From Notoacmeibacter sp. MSK16QG-6 (lineage in GTDB: Bacteria; Pseudomonadota; Alphaproteobacteria; Rhizobiales; Rhizobiaceae), in NCBI RefSeq assembly GCF_024158145.1, contig NZ_JAMYXM010000001.1, positions 496,001 through 560,000 of the forward strand: a stretch of DNA of 64,000 nt. The letters are read 5' to 3'. The notes below the pieces were generated by a model. It ran no database searches. It was not told the origin of the DNA and saw only the letters and a list, made by a program, of their open reading frames with translations. The position numbers and the translations under genes are program-made. Of this stretch, positions 9,379 through 19,478 are shown piece after piece. Position 1 is the first letter of the stretch. The number at the start of each line of letters is the position of its first letter.

Positions 9379-10599
9379 TCAGAAGAAGGCCTGAATGTCA
9401 GTCTGGGCGCGGCCCAAAATCAATGCATGAACGTCGTGCGTGCCCTCATAGGTGTTGACCGTCTCCAGGTTCTGCGCGTGGCGCATGACATGATACTCAG
9501 CCTGGATACCGTTGCCCCCGTGCATGTCGCGCGCCATGCGTGCGATATCGAGCGCCTTGCCGCAATTGTTGCGTTTGACGATGGAGATCATCTCCGGCGC
9601 AAACGCCCTCTCGTCCATCAGCCGGCCGACCCGGAGCGAGGCCTGAAGGCCGAGCGCGATCTCGGTCTGCATGTCGGCGAGCTTTTTCTGAAACAGCTGG
9701 GTGGCGGCGAGCGGCCGGCCGAACTGCTTCCTGTCGAGCCCATATTGGCGCGCCCGGAACCAGCAATCCTCCGCCGCGCCCATCGCGCCCCAAGAGATAC
9801 CGTAGCGCGCCCGGTTTAGGCATCCGAACGGTCCGCTCATCCCTTGCGTGTTCGGAAGAAGCGCGTCTTCGCCAACCTCCACATCGGCCATCGCGATCTC
9901 GCCGGTCACGGATGCACGAAGGCTCAGCTTGCCCTCGATCTTCGGGGCGGTAAGCCCCTTCATGCCCTTCTCAAGAACAAAGCCGCGCACCTTGCCGCCA
10001 TGCGCTTCGGACTTCGCCCAAACCACGAAGACATCGGCGATCGGCGCATTTGATATCCACATCTTCGACCCGTTCAGCACGTAACCGCCATCGGTCTTCT
10101 TCGCCGTGGTCTTCATGCCGCCGGGATCGGAGCCCGCATCCGGTTCGGTCAACCCGAAACAGCCGATCCATTCGCCGGAAGCCAGCTTCGGCAGATATTT
10201 CCTGCGCTGCTCTTCGGAGCCGTATGCGTGGATCGGATGCATGACAAGCGAGGACTGCACGCTCATCATGGAGCGGTAACCTGAATCGATGCGCTCCACT
10301 TCGCGAGCCACAAGGCCGTAGGAGACATAGCCGGCGCCGACTCCGCCATATTCTTCCGGCACGGTAACGCCCAACAAACCCGCTTCGCCCATCTCGGCGA
10401 AAATCGCAGGATCGGTGGTTTCCTGAAGGTAGGCGTCGTTCACGCGCGGCAGAAGCTTGTCCTCGGCGAAGGCGGCCGCCGTGTCGCGGATCATCCGCTC
10501 TTCTTCTGTGAGTTGGTCGTCGAGAAGAAACGGATCGTTCCAGACAAAGGAGCCGTCGTCCTTGACGTTCTTTTCCGCTCTGACCTGCTCCTGAGACAT
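9379..10599 (-). CDS. gcdH: Glutaryl-CoA dehydrogenase
   Basis: An FAD-dependent acyl-CoA dehydrogenase that oxidises and decarboxylates glutaryl-CoA to crotonyl-CoA at the end of lysine, tryptophan and glutarate breakdown. The full three-domain fold is present, with [15 protein letters not shown] and the catalytic Glu385 in [17 protein letters not shown], a C-terminus characteristic of GCDH. The 406-residue start at 10599 follows GGAGAGGAG; an upstream in-frame start would add a non-conserved leader. The partner CoA-transferase follows at once. A gap of 121 bases separates it from mmsB, so it may have its own promoter. Confidence 0.93.
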   Translation of the reverse strand: MSQEQVRAEKNVKDDGSFVWNDPFLLDDQLTEEERMIRDTAAAFAEDKLLPRVNDAYLQETTDPAIFAEMGEAGLLGVTVPEEYGGVGAGYVSYGLVAREVERIDSGYRSMMSVQSSLVMHPIHAYGSEEQRRKYLPKLASGEWIGCFGLTEPDAGSDPGGMKTTAKKTDGGYVLNGSKMWISNAPIADVFVVWAKSEAHGGKVRGFVLEKGMKGLTAPKIEGKLSLRASVTGEIAMADVEVGEDALLPNTQGMSGPFGCLNRARYGISWGAMGAAEDCWFRARQYGLDRKQFGRPLAATQLFQKKLADMQTEIALGLQASLRVGRLMDERAFAPEMISIVKRNNCGKALDIARMARDMHGGNGIQAEYHVMRHAQNLETVNTYEGTHDVHALILGRAQTDIQAFF

Positions 10600-10720
10600 G
10601 ACGCTCTCCTCTCCACCCGGCGTGTTATGCGATGTTTCACCATGCGAGCCGGAAGCGAGCAAGCGCCGCAACGGAAATAACGTCGCGATGCCCTTCAATG
10701 CCTCTCGCGCATGGTAGCGC

Positions 10721-11608
10721 TCATTTTCGCCCGGCGGCTTTCAGATGCTCGATGATGCCGGAGAAATCCTTTCCCTCTCCACCTTCCGCGAGGAAGGCCC
10801 GGTAAAGGTTCAGCGCATGCTGGCCCATCGGCGTCGCCTGACCGGCATTTTCCGCTGCCTGCTGGGAAAGGCCGAGGTCCTTGGCCATCAGTTCCGCCGC
10901 GAAACCGGGCTTGTAATCATTATCGGCCGGGCTCTGCGGGCCGATGCCCGGCACCGGGCAGTAATTGTTGACCGACCAACAGAAACCCGAAGACGTCGAA
11001 ATCACATCGAAAGCGGATTGCGCCGAAAGACCCAGCTTCTCGGCCAGTGCAAAAGCTTCGCACGCGCCGATCATCGAAATGCCGAGCAGCATGTTGTTGC
11101 AGATCTTGGCCGCCTGACCGGCGCCGCCCTCTCCGCAATGCACAAGCTTGCCCCCCATGATGTCGAGAATGGGCGACGCCTTTTTGAACGCCTCCTTCGA
11201 ACCGCCCACCATGAAGGTGAGCGTGCCCGCCGCCGCACCGCCCGTGCCGCCAGAGACCGGTGCGTCGAGCGGCAGGAGGCCGGCGTCGGACGCCATATCG
11301 TGCGCCTTGCGCGCGCTGGCGACATCGATGGTCGAACAGTCGATAACGACCGCCCCTTTCTTCGCCGCCGGCACGATTTCCTCGAAGACCTTCTGCACGA
11401 TGTCGCCATTGGGCAGCATCGTCACGATGAACTCGGCATCGGCCACCGCTTCGGCACCGCTGGCGGCGCGCTTCATGCCCTCGTCCGCCGCCCTCTGCAT
11501 GGCGGTCTCGACCCTGTCGAAGACGGTCAGCTCGTGGCCGGCCTTCACCAGATTGATGGCCATCGGCAAACCCATATTGCCCAGGCCGATAAAGGCGATC
11601 CTGCTCAT
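10721..11608 (-). CDS. mmsB: 3-hydroxyisobutyrate dehydrogenase
   Basis: Oxidises 3-hydroxyisobutyrate to methylmalonate semialdehyde with NAD in valine catabolism. The 295-residue protein has the N-terminal Rossmann motif [12 protein letters not shown], the substrate loop [19 protein letters not shown] (residues 115-133) and the catalytic Lys168 in [12 protein letters not shown]. The ATG at 11608 overlaps the previous stop as ATGA, showing tight coupling to the 3-hydroxyisobutyryl-CoA hydrolase that makes its substrate. It ends the valine operon. Confidence 0.95.
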   Translation of the reverse strand: MSRIAFIGLGNMGLPMAINLVKAGHELTVFDRVETAMQRAADEGMKRAASGAEAVADAEFIVTMLPNGDIVQKVFEEIVPAAKKGAVVIDCSTIDVASARKAHDMASDAGLLPLDAPVSGGTGGAAAGTLTFMVGGSKEAFKKASPILDIMGGKLVHCGEGGAGQAAKICNNMLLGISMIGACEAFALAEKLGLSAQSAFDVISTSSGFCWSVNNYCPVPGIGPQSPADNDYKPGFAAELMAKDLGLSQQAAENAGQATPMGQHALNLYRAFLAEGGEGKDFSGIIEHLKAAGRK

Positions 11609-12663
11609 CGGTCTTCTCCTCCCGTTTTCGTCCATTCATCGTCGCCGAGCGGCGACAGCATCTGCTCCACCTGCACCGGATCGATGTCTTCCAACCGTTC
11701 CGGCCGCCATCTGGGATTGCGGTCCTTTTCGATGATGAGCGCCCGTACACCCTCGATGAACTGGCCATCCGACTGCGACCGATATGTGAAGCGGTACTCC
11801 TGGGCGAGCGCTTCCTCGATGGTAGAAAAGTTACGCGCGGCCCGGATCATCGAAAAGGCACAGGCGACCGATAGCGGGCAGGCCTTCCTTGCCATCGCCG
11901 CCGCCTTCTGGGCGAAGTCGGACGAATCCGCTTCGAGCGAGCGAAGGCATTCCAGCGCCGTTTCATGACGGAAATGTCTGTCTATCGTGCTCAGTTGCGC
12001 CTTCAGCGGCGCGTCCGGTGGATCGATAGTCCGGTCGGCAAGAATGGAGATATCTGCACCGCTTTCCAGTTCGCCGATCAGGGCCGGGACGCCCGACGCC
12101 TCGCAATAGAGGTCGGCGAAACCGGCGAAAATCGCGTCCGCACCATTCATGCGCCATCCGGTCATGGCAAGAAATTCGCCGAGATGACCCGGCGCTCGTG
12201 CCAGCAGGAGGCTGCCGCCGACATCAGGAACGAGGCCGATGCCGCATTCCGGCATCGCGATCATCGAGCGCTCGGTGACGATGCGGTGCGAGCCATGGGC
12301 CGAAATGCCGACTCCGCCGCCCATTGTGATGCCGTCCATCACGGAGATATAGGGCACGGGCGCATTGGCGATCTTCGCGTTCAGCCGGTATTCGTCGGAC
12401 CAGAACTGCCGGCCATAGGCGAAATCGCCACTCAGGCCGCGCCTGTAAAGTTCGGACAAGTCCCCGCCAGCGCAGAAGGCCTTCTCGCCCTCCGCATCGA
12501 TCACAATACGGTCGACGCTACCTTCGGCCTCCCAGCGATCAAGGGCACCCTCTATCGCGATGGCCATCTCGTAGGTCAGCGCATTCAGCGCTTTCGGCCG
12601 CTGCAGCGTGATGCGTCCAGTCCGGCCGGCCTCGCGGATGAAAATCTTCTGCACGTCCGACAA
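11605..12663 (-). CDS. 3-hydroxyisobutyryl-CoA hydrolase
   Basis: An enoyl-CoA hydratase/isomerase-fold enzyme of the HIBCH subgroup, which releases free 3-hydroxyisobutyrate from its CoA ester. The HIBCH-type segments ITMGGGVGIS and MPECGIGLVPDVGGS are present, the Glu of the latter being the expected catalytic residue; 352 residues is the HIBCH length and longer than simple hydratases. No separate methacrylyl-CoA hydratase gene is visible in this operon, so that step is probably done by a general enoyl-CoA hydratase encoded elsewhere. It lies between isobutyryl-CoA dehydrogenase and mmsB. Confidence 0.92.
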   Translation of the reverse strand: MSDVQKIFIREAGRTGRITLQRPKALNALTYEMAIAIEGALDRWEAEGSVDRIVIDAEGEKAFCAGGDLSELYRRGLSGDFAYGRQFWSDEYRLNAKIANAPVPYISVMDGITMGGGVGISAHGSHRIVTERSMIAMPECGIGLVPDVGGSLLLARAPGHLGEFLAMTGWRMNGADAIFAGFADLYCEASGVPALIGELESGADISILADRTIDPPDAPLKAQLSTIDRHFRHETALECLRSLEADSSDFAQKAAAMARKACPLSVACAFSMIRAARNFSTIEEALAQEYRFTYRSQSDGQFIEGVRALIIEKDRNPRWRPERLEDIDPVQVEQMLSPLGDDEWTKTGGEDR

Positions 12664-12664
12664 T

Positions 12665-13807
12665 TCAGTGCTCCGCCAACAGATGACGCGCGACGATCAT
12701 CCGCATGATCTCGTTGGTGCCTTCGAGGATTTGATGCACCCGCAAGTCGCGAACGATCTTCTCCACCCCGTAATCGGCGAGGTAGCCATAGCCGCCATGA
12801 ATCTGCAGCGCCTCATTGGCGACGCGGAAGGAGACATCGGTCACGAAGCGTTTGGCCATGGCGCAATATTTGCTGGCATCCGGCGCGCCGGCATCCAGCT
12901 TGGACGCCGCCTGATAGAGGAAGATGCGCGCAGCCTGCAATTCCGTTTCCATATCGGCCAGTTTGAACTGGAGTGACTGGAAGTTCGCAATCGGCTGGCC
13001 GAAAGCGCTGCGCTCCTTGGCGTATGCGACCGCCTTGTCGAGCGCGCACTGCGCGCCGCCCAGCGCGCCTGCCGCGATATTGATCCGGCCGCCGTCGAGG
13101 CCGGCCATCGCATAGCGGAAGCCGTTGCCCTCCTCGCCGAGCAGATGGTCGCCCGGAATGGCGCAATCGTCGAAGCGCACCTCGGAGGTGGGCTGCGCCC
13201 GCCAGCCCATCTTCTTTTCCTGCGCGCCAAAGGAAAGACCCTCCGCGCCCTTCTCGACCAGCACGGCGGAGATGCCCTTCGGCCCGTCTTCGCCGGTCCG
13301 GACCATGGCGATGTAGAGGTCTGAATAATCACCGCCGGAGATGAAGGATTTCGCGCCATTCAGCTTCCAGCCATTGCCACTCGTCTGCGCGCGCGTCTTG
13401 AGCGCGGCGGCGTCCGAACCGGAGCCCGGCTCCGTGAGGCAGTAAGAGGCAACCAGGTCCATTGAACAGAGCTTCGGCACCCATGTCTGGCGCTGCTCCT
13501 CGGTGCCGAACCGGTCGATCATCCAGGCGCACATATTGTGGATCGAGATAAACGAACCAATGGTCGGGCAACCGGTCGCCAGCGCCTCGAAGACCAGCGC
13601 AGCATCGAGCCGGCCAAGGCCGGACCCGCCTACATCCTCGCGAACATACATGCCGCCGAGCCCCAATTCACCGACGGATCTGACGACCTCATCGGGAAAG
13701 GTGCCCGTCTGGTCCCATTCCAGCGCGTTCGGCGCAAGCTGCTCCGCTGCGAAGGACAACGCCATCTCCTGAATGGCGCGCTGCTCGTCGTTCAGTTCGA
13801 AATCCAT
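12665..13807 (-). CDS. Isobutyryl-CoA dehydrogenase
   Basis: An FAD-dependent acyl-CoA dehydrogenase (380 residues) resembling ACAD8, turning isobutyryl-CoA into methacrylyl-CoA. Visible marks are YCLTEPGSGSDAAALKT, the FAD-binding segment near residue 270, and the catalytic Glu362 in LEGTNEIMRMIVARHLL. Its place between mmsA and the 3-hydroxyisobutyryl-CoA hydrolase gene fixes the valine assignment. One base separates it from the hydrolase gene. Confidence 0.93.
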   Translation of the reverse strand: MDFELNDEQRAIQEMALSFAAEQLAPNALEWDQTGTFPDEVVRSVGELGLGGMYVREDVGGSGLGRLDAALVFEALATGCPTIGSFISIHNMCAWMIDRFGTEEQRQTWVPKLCSMDLVASYCLTEPGSGSDAAALKTRAQTSGNGWKLNGAKSFISGGDYSDLYIAMVRTGEDGPKGISAVLVEKGAEGLSFGAQEKKMGWRAQPTSEVRFDDCAIPGDHLLGEEGNGFRYAMAGLDGGRINIAAGALGGAQCALDKAVAYAKERSAFGQPIANFQSLQFKLADMETELQAARIFLYQAASKLDAGAPDASKYCAMAKRFVTDVSFRVANEALQIHGGYGYLADYGVEKIVRDLRVHQILEGTNEIMRMIVARHLLAEH

Positions 13808-13832
13808 GGCCGCTCTCCTCCGCCGTATGACG

Positions 13833-15332
13833 TCAGTTCATCGTCGGAATGACAAACTCCGCACCGTCCTTGATACCCGAAGGCCAGCGCGAGGTGATCG
13901 TCTTGGTCTTGGTGTAGAAGCGGAAGGCATCCGGCCCATGCTGGTTGAGATCGCCGAAGCCGGAGCGCTTCCAGCCGCCAAAGGTGTAATAGGCGAGCGG
14001 CACAGGGATCGGCACATTGATGCCGACCATGCCGACATTGATGCGCGAAGCGAAATCGCGGGCGGCATCGCCATCGCGGGTGTAGATCGCGACGCCATTG
14101 CCATATTCATGGCTCATCGTCAGATCGAGCGCCTCGTCATAGGTCTTCGCGCGGACGACCGACAGCACCGGCCCGAATATCTCTTCCCTGTAGATTGTCA
14201 TGTCCTTGGTGACATTGTCGAACAGGCAACCGCCGATGAAGTAGCCGTCGTCATAGCCCTGCATGGAGAAATTGCGGCCATCGACGACCAGCTTGGCGCC
14301 TTCCTCGACGCCCTTGTCTACATAGGCCTTGACGCGCGCATGGGCTTCTTTCGTCACGAGCGGGCCGAAATCGGCATCGTCACCGGCCGTGTAGGGCGCA
14401 ATCTTCAGGTTTTCGACCCGCGGCGTCAGCTTCTCCATCAGCCGGTTCGCGGTGTCCTCACCGACCGGCACGGCGACGGAGACCGCCATGCAGCGCTCGC
14501 CGGCAGCCCCATAGCCCGCGCCGACCAGCGCATCGACCGCCTGGTCCATATCGGCGTCCGGCATGATGAGCATATGATTTTTCGCGCCGCCGAAGCACTG
14601 GACACGCTTTCCGTTGGCGCAGCCACGCGTATAAACATATTCAGCGATGGGTGTGGAACCGACGAAGCCGACCGCCTGAATGTCCGGGTGATCCAGGATA
14701 CCGTCGACCGCGCCCTTGTCGCCATTGACGACGTTGAGGATACCGGCGGGAAGGCCCGCTTCCATCATAAGCTCGGCGAGCATCATCGGCACGGACGGGT
14801 CGCGCTCGGACGGCTTCAGGATGAAGGCGTTGCCTGCCGCGATGGCCGGGCAGAACTTCCACATCGGTATCATGGCCGGGAAGTTGAACGGGGTGATGCC
14901 TGCAACCACGCCGAGCGGCTGGCGCATCGAATGAATGTCGATGCCGGGGCCGGCTCCTTCGCTGAACTCGCCCTTGAGAAGATGCGGCGCGCCGATGCAG
15001 AATTCGGCGACTTCGAGACCACGGATAACATCGCCCTTGGCGTCCGGCAGGGTCTTGCCATGCTCGCGCGACAGCGCCTCGGCAAGCTTGTCCATGTCGC
15101 GATGCAGGAGTTGAACGAATGCCATCAGGACCCGCGCGCGCTTCTGCGGATTGGTCGCCGCCCACTGTGGCTGCGCGGCCTTGGCGTTCTCGACTGCGGC
15201 GTTCAACTCATCGGCGGAAGCCAGCGCCACCTTGCCTTGGACCTCCCCCGTCGCCGGGTTGAAGATGTCGGCCATCCGGCCGCTTTTTCCCGCGACGGCC
15301 TCGCCACCGATGAAATGACCGATCTCGTACAT
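13833..15332 (-). CDS. mmsA: Methylmalonate-semialdehyde dehydrogenase (acylating)
   Basis: A CoA-dependent aldehyde dehydrogenase that converts methylmalonate semialdehyde to propionyl-CoA and CO2, the last valine-specific step. The protein is 499 residues with GITPFNFPAMIPMW, the NAD-binding GFVGSTPIAEYV and the nucleophile Cys281 in GAAGERCMAVSVAV, all MmsA-type. It is the first gene of the operon, transcribed away from a LysR gene 97 bases off, which probably controls it. Confidence 0.96.
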   Translation of the reverse strand: MYEIGHFIGGEAVAGKSGRMADIFNPATGEVQGKVALASADELNAAVENAKAAQPQWAATNPQKRARVLMAFVQLLHRDMDKLAEALSREHGKTLPDAKGDVIRGLEVAEFCIGAPHLLKGEFSEGAGPGIDIHSMRQPLGVVAGITPFNFPAMIPMWKFCPAIAAGNAFILKPSERDPSVPMMLAELMMEAGLPAGILNVVNGDKGAVDGILDHPDIQAVGFVGSTPIAEYVYTRGCANGKRVQCFGGAKNHMLIMPDADMDQAVDALVGAGYGAAGERCMAVSVAVPVGEDTANRLMEKLTPRVENLKIAPYTAGDDADFGPLVTKEAHARVKAYVDKGVEEGAKLVVDGRNFSMQGYDDGYFIGGCLFDNVTKDMTIYREEIFGPVLSVVRAKTYDEALDLTMSHEYGNGVAIYTRDGDAARDFASRINVGMVGINVPIPVPLAYYTFGGWKRSGFGDLNQHGPDAFRFYTKTKTITSRWPSGIKDGAEFVIPTMN

Positions 15333-15368
15333 ATAACCCTCCTCTCAAAGTCCTCGCGGCAAATTTAT

Positions 15369-15380
15369 GCGATTGATCGC
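15369..15380. promoter_or_regulatory. Candidate operator in the mmsA-lysR divergent region
   Basis: The palindrome GCGAT-TG-ATCGC lies between the divergently transcribed mmsA and lysR genes. It is the clearest symmetric site in this 97-base gap and may bind the neighbouring LysR protein, though the match to a T-N11-A box is only partial. Confidence 0.3.
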
Positions 15381-15429
15381 GCAATGCCATGGTCTTGAGC
15401 ACCCTTCCATTGTGCAATAATGCTCATGC

Positions 15430-16332
15430 ATGAAGGGCTTCGACTGGAACGATCTACGTTATTTTCTTGCAGTGGCGCGCACGGGGCGGCTAACGGTGGC
15501 CGCTCAAAGGATCGGTACCGACCACGCCACGGTCAGCCGACGTGTGCGGGCACTGGAAACAGCATTGGGCGCGGATCTCTTCAACCGATCCCCGCGCGGT
15601 TATTCGCTGACGGACGCAGGCGAGCGGCTCCTGACACAGACCGAGACGATGGAAAGCGCCGCCGCGGCGATCCACAATGATCTGTCAGGTGAAAAATACG
15701 CTCTCAGTGGCGCGGTGCGTATCGGCGCGCCAGACGGGTTCGGCGCGTTTTTTCTGGCGCCGCATCTTGGAGAACTCAGCCGCCGCCACCCGCAACTCGA
15801 ATTGCAAATTGTCGCGATGCCGCGGATCTTCAGCCTCTCCAAGCGCGAGGCCGATATCGCCATCGGTCTGGAGCGACCGGATAAAGGCCGGCTCTTCTCA
15901 CGAAAACTGACCGATTACAGGCTGCATATCTACGCAGCACGCTCCTATCTGGCCGAAAACCCGCCAATCCGGGACCGCGACGATCTCGGCGCCCATCCGC
16001 TCATCGGCTATATCCCCGAATTGCTGTTCACGCCTCATCTGGACTATCTTAAAGAGGTGGGCGAAAGCCTTACGCCGCGCCTATCCAGTTCGAACCTCTT
16101 TGCTCAATTGGCCGCCACGCGAAGCGGCGCCGGCCTCTGCATCCTGCCAGATTTCATGGCGCGTTCCTCGCCTGACCTCGCGCCCGTTCTTGCCGAGGAC
16201 ATTGAGATCGTTCGCACCTTCTGGATCGTCGCCCATCTGGATGCGCGCGAATCCGCTCGGATTCAGACAGTGATCGGTTTCATCTCCGATCTGGTGAAAG
16301 CGCAACGCGAACTGTTCAGGCCCGGTTCATAA
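15430..16332 (+). CDS. LysR family regulator, probable control of the valine operon
   Basis: A 300-residue LysR-type regulator: N-terminal winged helix-turn-helix (residues 5-64, with LTVAAQRIGTDHATVSRRVRALE) and a periplasmic-binding-protein-like effector domain after residue 90. It is divergent from mmsA, a layout usual for LysR proteins and their targets. The effector is unknown; a valine intermediate is a reasonable guess from position. Confidence 0.88.
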   Translation: MKGFDWNDLRYFLAVARTGRLTVAAQRIGTDHATVSRRVRALETALGADLFNRSPRGYSLTDAGERLLTQTETMESAAAAIHNDLSGEKYALSGAVRIGAPDGFGAFFLAPHLGELSRRHPQLELQIVAMPRIFSLSKREADIAIGLERPDKGRLFSRKLTDYRLHIYAARSYLAENPPIRDRDDLGAHPLIGYIPELLFTPHLDYLKEVGESLTPRLSSSNLFAQLAATRSGAGLCILPDFMARSSPDLAPVLAEDIEIVRTFWIVAHLDARESARIQTVIGFISDLVKAQRELFRPGS

Positions 16333-16371
16333 GCAAACGCACCGCCTGACGAAAAATCCGGCGTGTCAGCG

Positions 16372-17691
16372 CTACGAGGCGCTCATTCCGATTTGACCGA
16401 TAAGCGCTGACAATCCGTTCGGCCCGTCAATCTTAGCGACCGTTTCCCATAAATCCGAAGCGTCTCTGTCGCCAAGCAGCGCCGAGGATTTGTGCCTAAG
16501 TCGCCGCTCGATTGCGTCGGGTTCCGTCTTCGACAGAATATCGTGATGAGCTGTTTGTTGTTCTCCGGCTTTCATTGTTACCGTCAAATGCGCTTCGGTG
16601 TCGGACAGCGCGTCGTCAGGGATGACCGTCACGCGATCGCGTAACGCAACAAGATCGGCGCGTGCGCAGGTCTCGTCGTTATAGACGTCCAGCGCAGCGG
16701 TATCGATCCCGGCCAGCGCCATCGCCGCTGTGAGGCGATAGCTGAATTTCGCCTGCAGGCCTGTCTGGGGCTCGGGCTGGTTGCAGACCGCCAACCAACG
16801 CGGATGAGTTCGGATTGCCACCGCCTCGACATCGCTGGCGTTCAACCCTTCGATAGTGAGTGACCGTGCCGCTTCCAGCATGGCGTGCAGGCCGTGGCAG
16901 CATGCGTGAAACTTGTAGGAGATGCCGGGAAACAGCCATTCGCGCCCCAGCGTATCGAAAGCAGCATCGTCGGCCACGCCGGCATGGGTCGGGCCGAAAC
17001 CCTGCGGTCCCTCAATGGCGTCAGGCGTCGATTGTGCGCCTGCTTCGGCCAGCAAAGCGCAGGTCACGCCCACTTCTGCGGCGAAGCCTGCATTGAGCGG
17101 TTTGCCCATCGTGCCGAACTGGCTTTTCAGACCGGCAGCGCGGGTCGCGGTCAGGCACAGCGCTTGCATCATCCGGTCTTCATCGAGTCTTAGGATGCGG
17201 CCCGCAGCGGCTGCCGCTCCGAATGCGCCGGATGTACCGGTCTGGTGAAATCCTACCTCATAGTGCGACCGGCCCAGCCATGCGCCGATCCGGCAGGCGG
17301 TTTCCAGACCGACGCTCAAGGCATCGAGAAAGATCTTGCCATCAGCCTTCCGCGTCTCGGCCATCGCCAGAGTAGCCGGAACGATGGCGACGCTCGGATG
17401 GCCGATATGGCCGAAGTGGGTGTCGTCATAATCGAGCGCATGGCTTGTCGCACCGTTGGCCAGAGCGGCGGCACTGGCTGTCACCTGCCCGCCACCCAAT
17501 AGGGTCGCGCCGTCCGGAGATGCTGCCGCGCTCATTGCCATCTCGCGAGCGGCGCGGGAAACGGGTTCGTTCCGCCCTGCCAGCCCGACCGTCGCCCAGT
17601 CGAATAGCGAAAAGCGTACGAAACGTTCAATGCGTTCATCGGCATCGATTGGGCTGGCGGCAAATGCGCCCAAGTTTTGCGCAATGGTCAT
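16372..17691 (-). CDS. MmgE/PrpD family protein
   Basis: A 439-residue member of the MmgE/PrpD family, which includes 2-methylcitrate dehydratase and cis-aconitate decarboxylase. Supporting segments are NGATSHALDYDDTHFGHIGHPS and FHQTGTSGAFGAAAAAGRIL. It is the last gene of the TAXI-TRAP/CoA-transferase operon, so its substrate is probably a small di- or tricarboxylate or its CoA ester; no citrate synthase-like or prpB gene lies nearby, which argues against the methylcitrate cycle. The ATG at 17691 has GAGG six bases ahead. A GTG at 17703 overlaps the upstream stop as GTGA and is an alternative start. Confidence 0.85.
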   Translation of the reverse strand: MTIAQNLGAFAASPIDADERIERFVRFSLFDWATVGLAGRNEPVSRAAREMAMSAAASPDGATLLGGGQVTASAAALANGATSHALDYDDTHFGHIGHPSVAIVPATLAMAETRKADGKIFLDALSVGLETACRIGAWLGRSHYEVGFHQTGTSGAFGAAAAAGRILRLDEDRMMQALCLTATRAAGLKSQFGTMGKPLNAGFAAEVGVTCALLAEAGAQSTPDAIEGPQGFGPTHAGVADDAAFDTLGREWLFPGISYKFHACCHGLHAMLEAARSLTIEGLNASDVEAVAIRTHPRWLAVCNQPEPQTGLQAKFSYRLTAAMALAGIDTAALDVYNDETCARADLVALRDRVTVIPDDALSDTEAHLTVTMKAGEQQTAHHDILSKTEPDAIERRLRHKSSALLGDRDASDLWETVAKIDGPNGLSALIGQIGMSAS

Positions 17692-17699
17692 ACTTTTCC

Positions 17700-19478
17700 T
17701 CACTCGGCAGCCATGGCGGCATGGTTCGCATCGCGGCCCGCGCGTATCAGAAGGCCAGTCAGCCAGTCCGGTTCCGCCTCCGCAAGCGCAAGCGGGTCAC
17801 GTGCGCCAAGCCGTTCGGTCAGCACCATGCCGGCCAGCCGGGCGCGATCCTTTGCGATGTCCGGCACCGTACCGGCAAGTTGGGCGCTCTCCCAGGCAAG
17901 GAAAGCCGCTGAGGTCACATTGTAAAGGGCGGTCGCAGCGCGTCTTGTTTCCACTTCGCAGGCCGGACCATCCGTTCGCGCGACTGCCAAGATCAGTTCG
18001 CCGGCACGGTTCAGCGCCGCGCCAATGGGCTCCTCCAGTTCTGCATCGACCGACTGAAGGCATGAGCGAAGATAGTTCGTCAACGCTTCAAGTGCGCCTT
18101 CCCGCCGCGCCGCGCGGGCCACATCTAGCGCGACGATATTGCTGGTGCCCTCCCAGATCGAACCAAGGTGGGCGTCGCGCAGCACCCGCGCATCGGACCA
18201 TTCTTCGATGTAGCCGCAGCCGCCGCGCACCTCCATCGCGTCGCCGGTCACCTTGCGGGCATCGCGGCAGGCGCGAAATTTGACGAGCGGCGTCAGTATG
18301 CGCAGCACCTTCGCCATGGCCTCGTCGCCCTGATCCGCTGCATGCAGAACGCGGGCCGTCTGGAACACCATGCTCCGCGCCTGCTCGGTCGGCAGCAGCA
18401 TCTTGACCAGTTGCCGACGCATCAGCGGCATATCGATCAGCAATTTGCCGAAGGCGGAACGGTGGCGAGCGATAAACAGCGCCTCGGACACCGAACGGCG
18501 CATCAGCCCCGCGCTCCGCACACCGTTGGCGAGGCGCGACATGTTGATCATGTCGGTCATCTGCCTGAAGCCCTGGCCCTCGTCGCCCACCAGATAAGCT
18601 TCCGCGCCTTCCAGGACGATCTCGCCAGATGCCATGGAGCGCGTACCCATCTTGTCCTTCAGCCGAACGATTCTATAGGCGTTCAATGTTCCGTCGGGGC
18701 GGTGGCGGGGCAGAAGAAATAGCGACAGACCTTTCGTTCCGGGACCTGCCCCTTCCGGACGGGCCAGCACCATCGCCAGCGCCGCGTCGGGGTTGGAGCA
18801 GAACCATTTGTCGCCGTAAAGTTTCCAGACGCCATCTTCCTGACGGGAAATGGTTTCGACCGCGCCGACGTCGGAGCCGGCCGCCTGCTCCGTCATGAAC
18901 ATCGCGCCCTGATAAAGCTCGTCCATGTCCTGACTGGTCAAACGATCGACATAGCGGCCGATCAATTCTTCGGAGCCGAATTTGCGTAATGTGCGCGTCA
19001 GCGAATCCGTCATGCTGAGCGGGCAGCACAGACCGAACTCCGCCTGCACGAACAGATAGACCAACGCGTATTTCGCCATGGGATGCAGCGGGCCGTTCTG
19101 TTCGAACACGCCGCCGCGATGCGACATTGCCGCCAGACCGAATTCGGAAAAGGCGATACGCTCCATCTCCTCATAGGCAGGATGTTTCTCGACCCGCTGG
19201 CAGGGCTCGCCCGTGCGGTCGCGCAGGGTCAGGGTCGGCGGATTCTTGTCCGCCGTCAGCGCAAGGCGCTCCAGCCGGTCGCCAACGAGTTCGCCCAGGG
19301 AGTCGAGCTGCGGTTCGAGAACGGAGCGAAGCGCTTCCGGCAGATAGATCGACAACAACGCCGCGAAAGCCGGATCGGCGCGGTAGACATTGTTGCCACG
19401 GCTGTCCGGCACATGGCTTTGGACCGGCGGATTCGTCGCGCGCTGGCCGTTCTCGGGTGCTGTCTCAATCCGTCCCAT
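17700..19478 (-). CDS. Acyl-CoA dehydrogenase, AidB-like large type
   Basis: A 592-residue FAD enzyme of the longer acyl-CoA dehydrogenase type (AidB/ACAD-like). Seen are FMTEQAAGSDVGAVET, the FAD-binding segment with ARHRSAFGK, CGYIEEWSDARVLRDAH and the catalytic Glu443 in GSIWEGTSNIV. Residues 450-592 form an extra C-terminal helical domain, as in AidB. E. coli AidB binds DNA, but this gene is embedded in a transport/CoA-transferase operon with a TGATG overlap to the transferase, so metabolic oxidation of the activated acid is the better reading. Substrate unknown. Confidence 0.87.
   Translation of the reverse strand: MGRIETAPENGQRATNPPVQSHVPDSRGNNVYRADPAFAALLSIYLPEALRSVLEPQLDSLGELVGDRLERLALTADKNPPTLTLRDRTGEPCQRVEKHPAYEEMERIAFSEFGLAAMSHRGGVFEQNGPLHPMAKYALVYLFVQAEFGLCCPLSMTDSLTRTLRKFGSEELIGRYVDRLTSQDMDELYQGAMFMTEQAAGSDVGAVETISRQEDGVWKLYGDKWFCSNPDAALAMVLARPEGAGPGTKGLSLFLLPRHRPDGTLNAYRIVRLKDKMGTRSMASGEIVLEGAEAYLVGDEGQGFRQMTDMINMSRLANGVRSAGLMRRSVSEALFIARHRSAFGKLLIDMPLMRRQLVKMLLPTEQARSMVFQTARVLHAADQGDEAMAKVLRILTPLVKFRACRDARKVTGDAMEVRGGCGYIEEWSDARVLRDAHLGSIWEGTSNIVALDVARAARREGALEALTNYLRSCLQSVDAELEEPIGAALNRAGELILAVARTDGPACEVETRRAATALYNVTSAAFLAWESAQLAGTVPDIAKDRARLAGMVLTERLGARDPLALAEAEPDWLTGLLIRAGRDANHAAMAAE

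Noticed and set aside
16372-17691. Methylcitrate cycle (PrpD) for propionate from valine
   Set aside because: The gene is in a different operon from the valine genes, points towards the opposite regulator and has no prpB or prpC nearby. The MmgE/PrpD family covers several other reactions.
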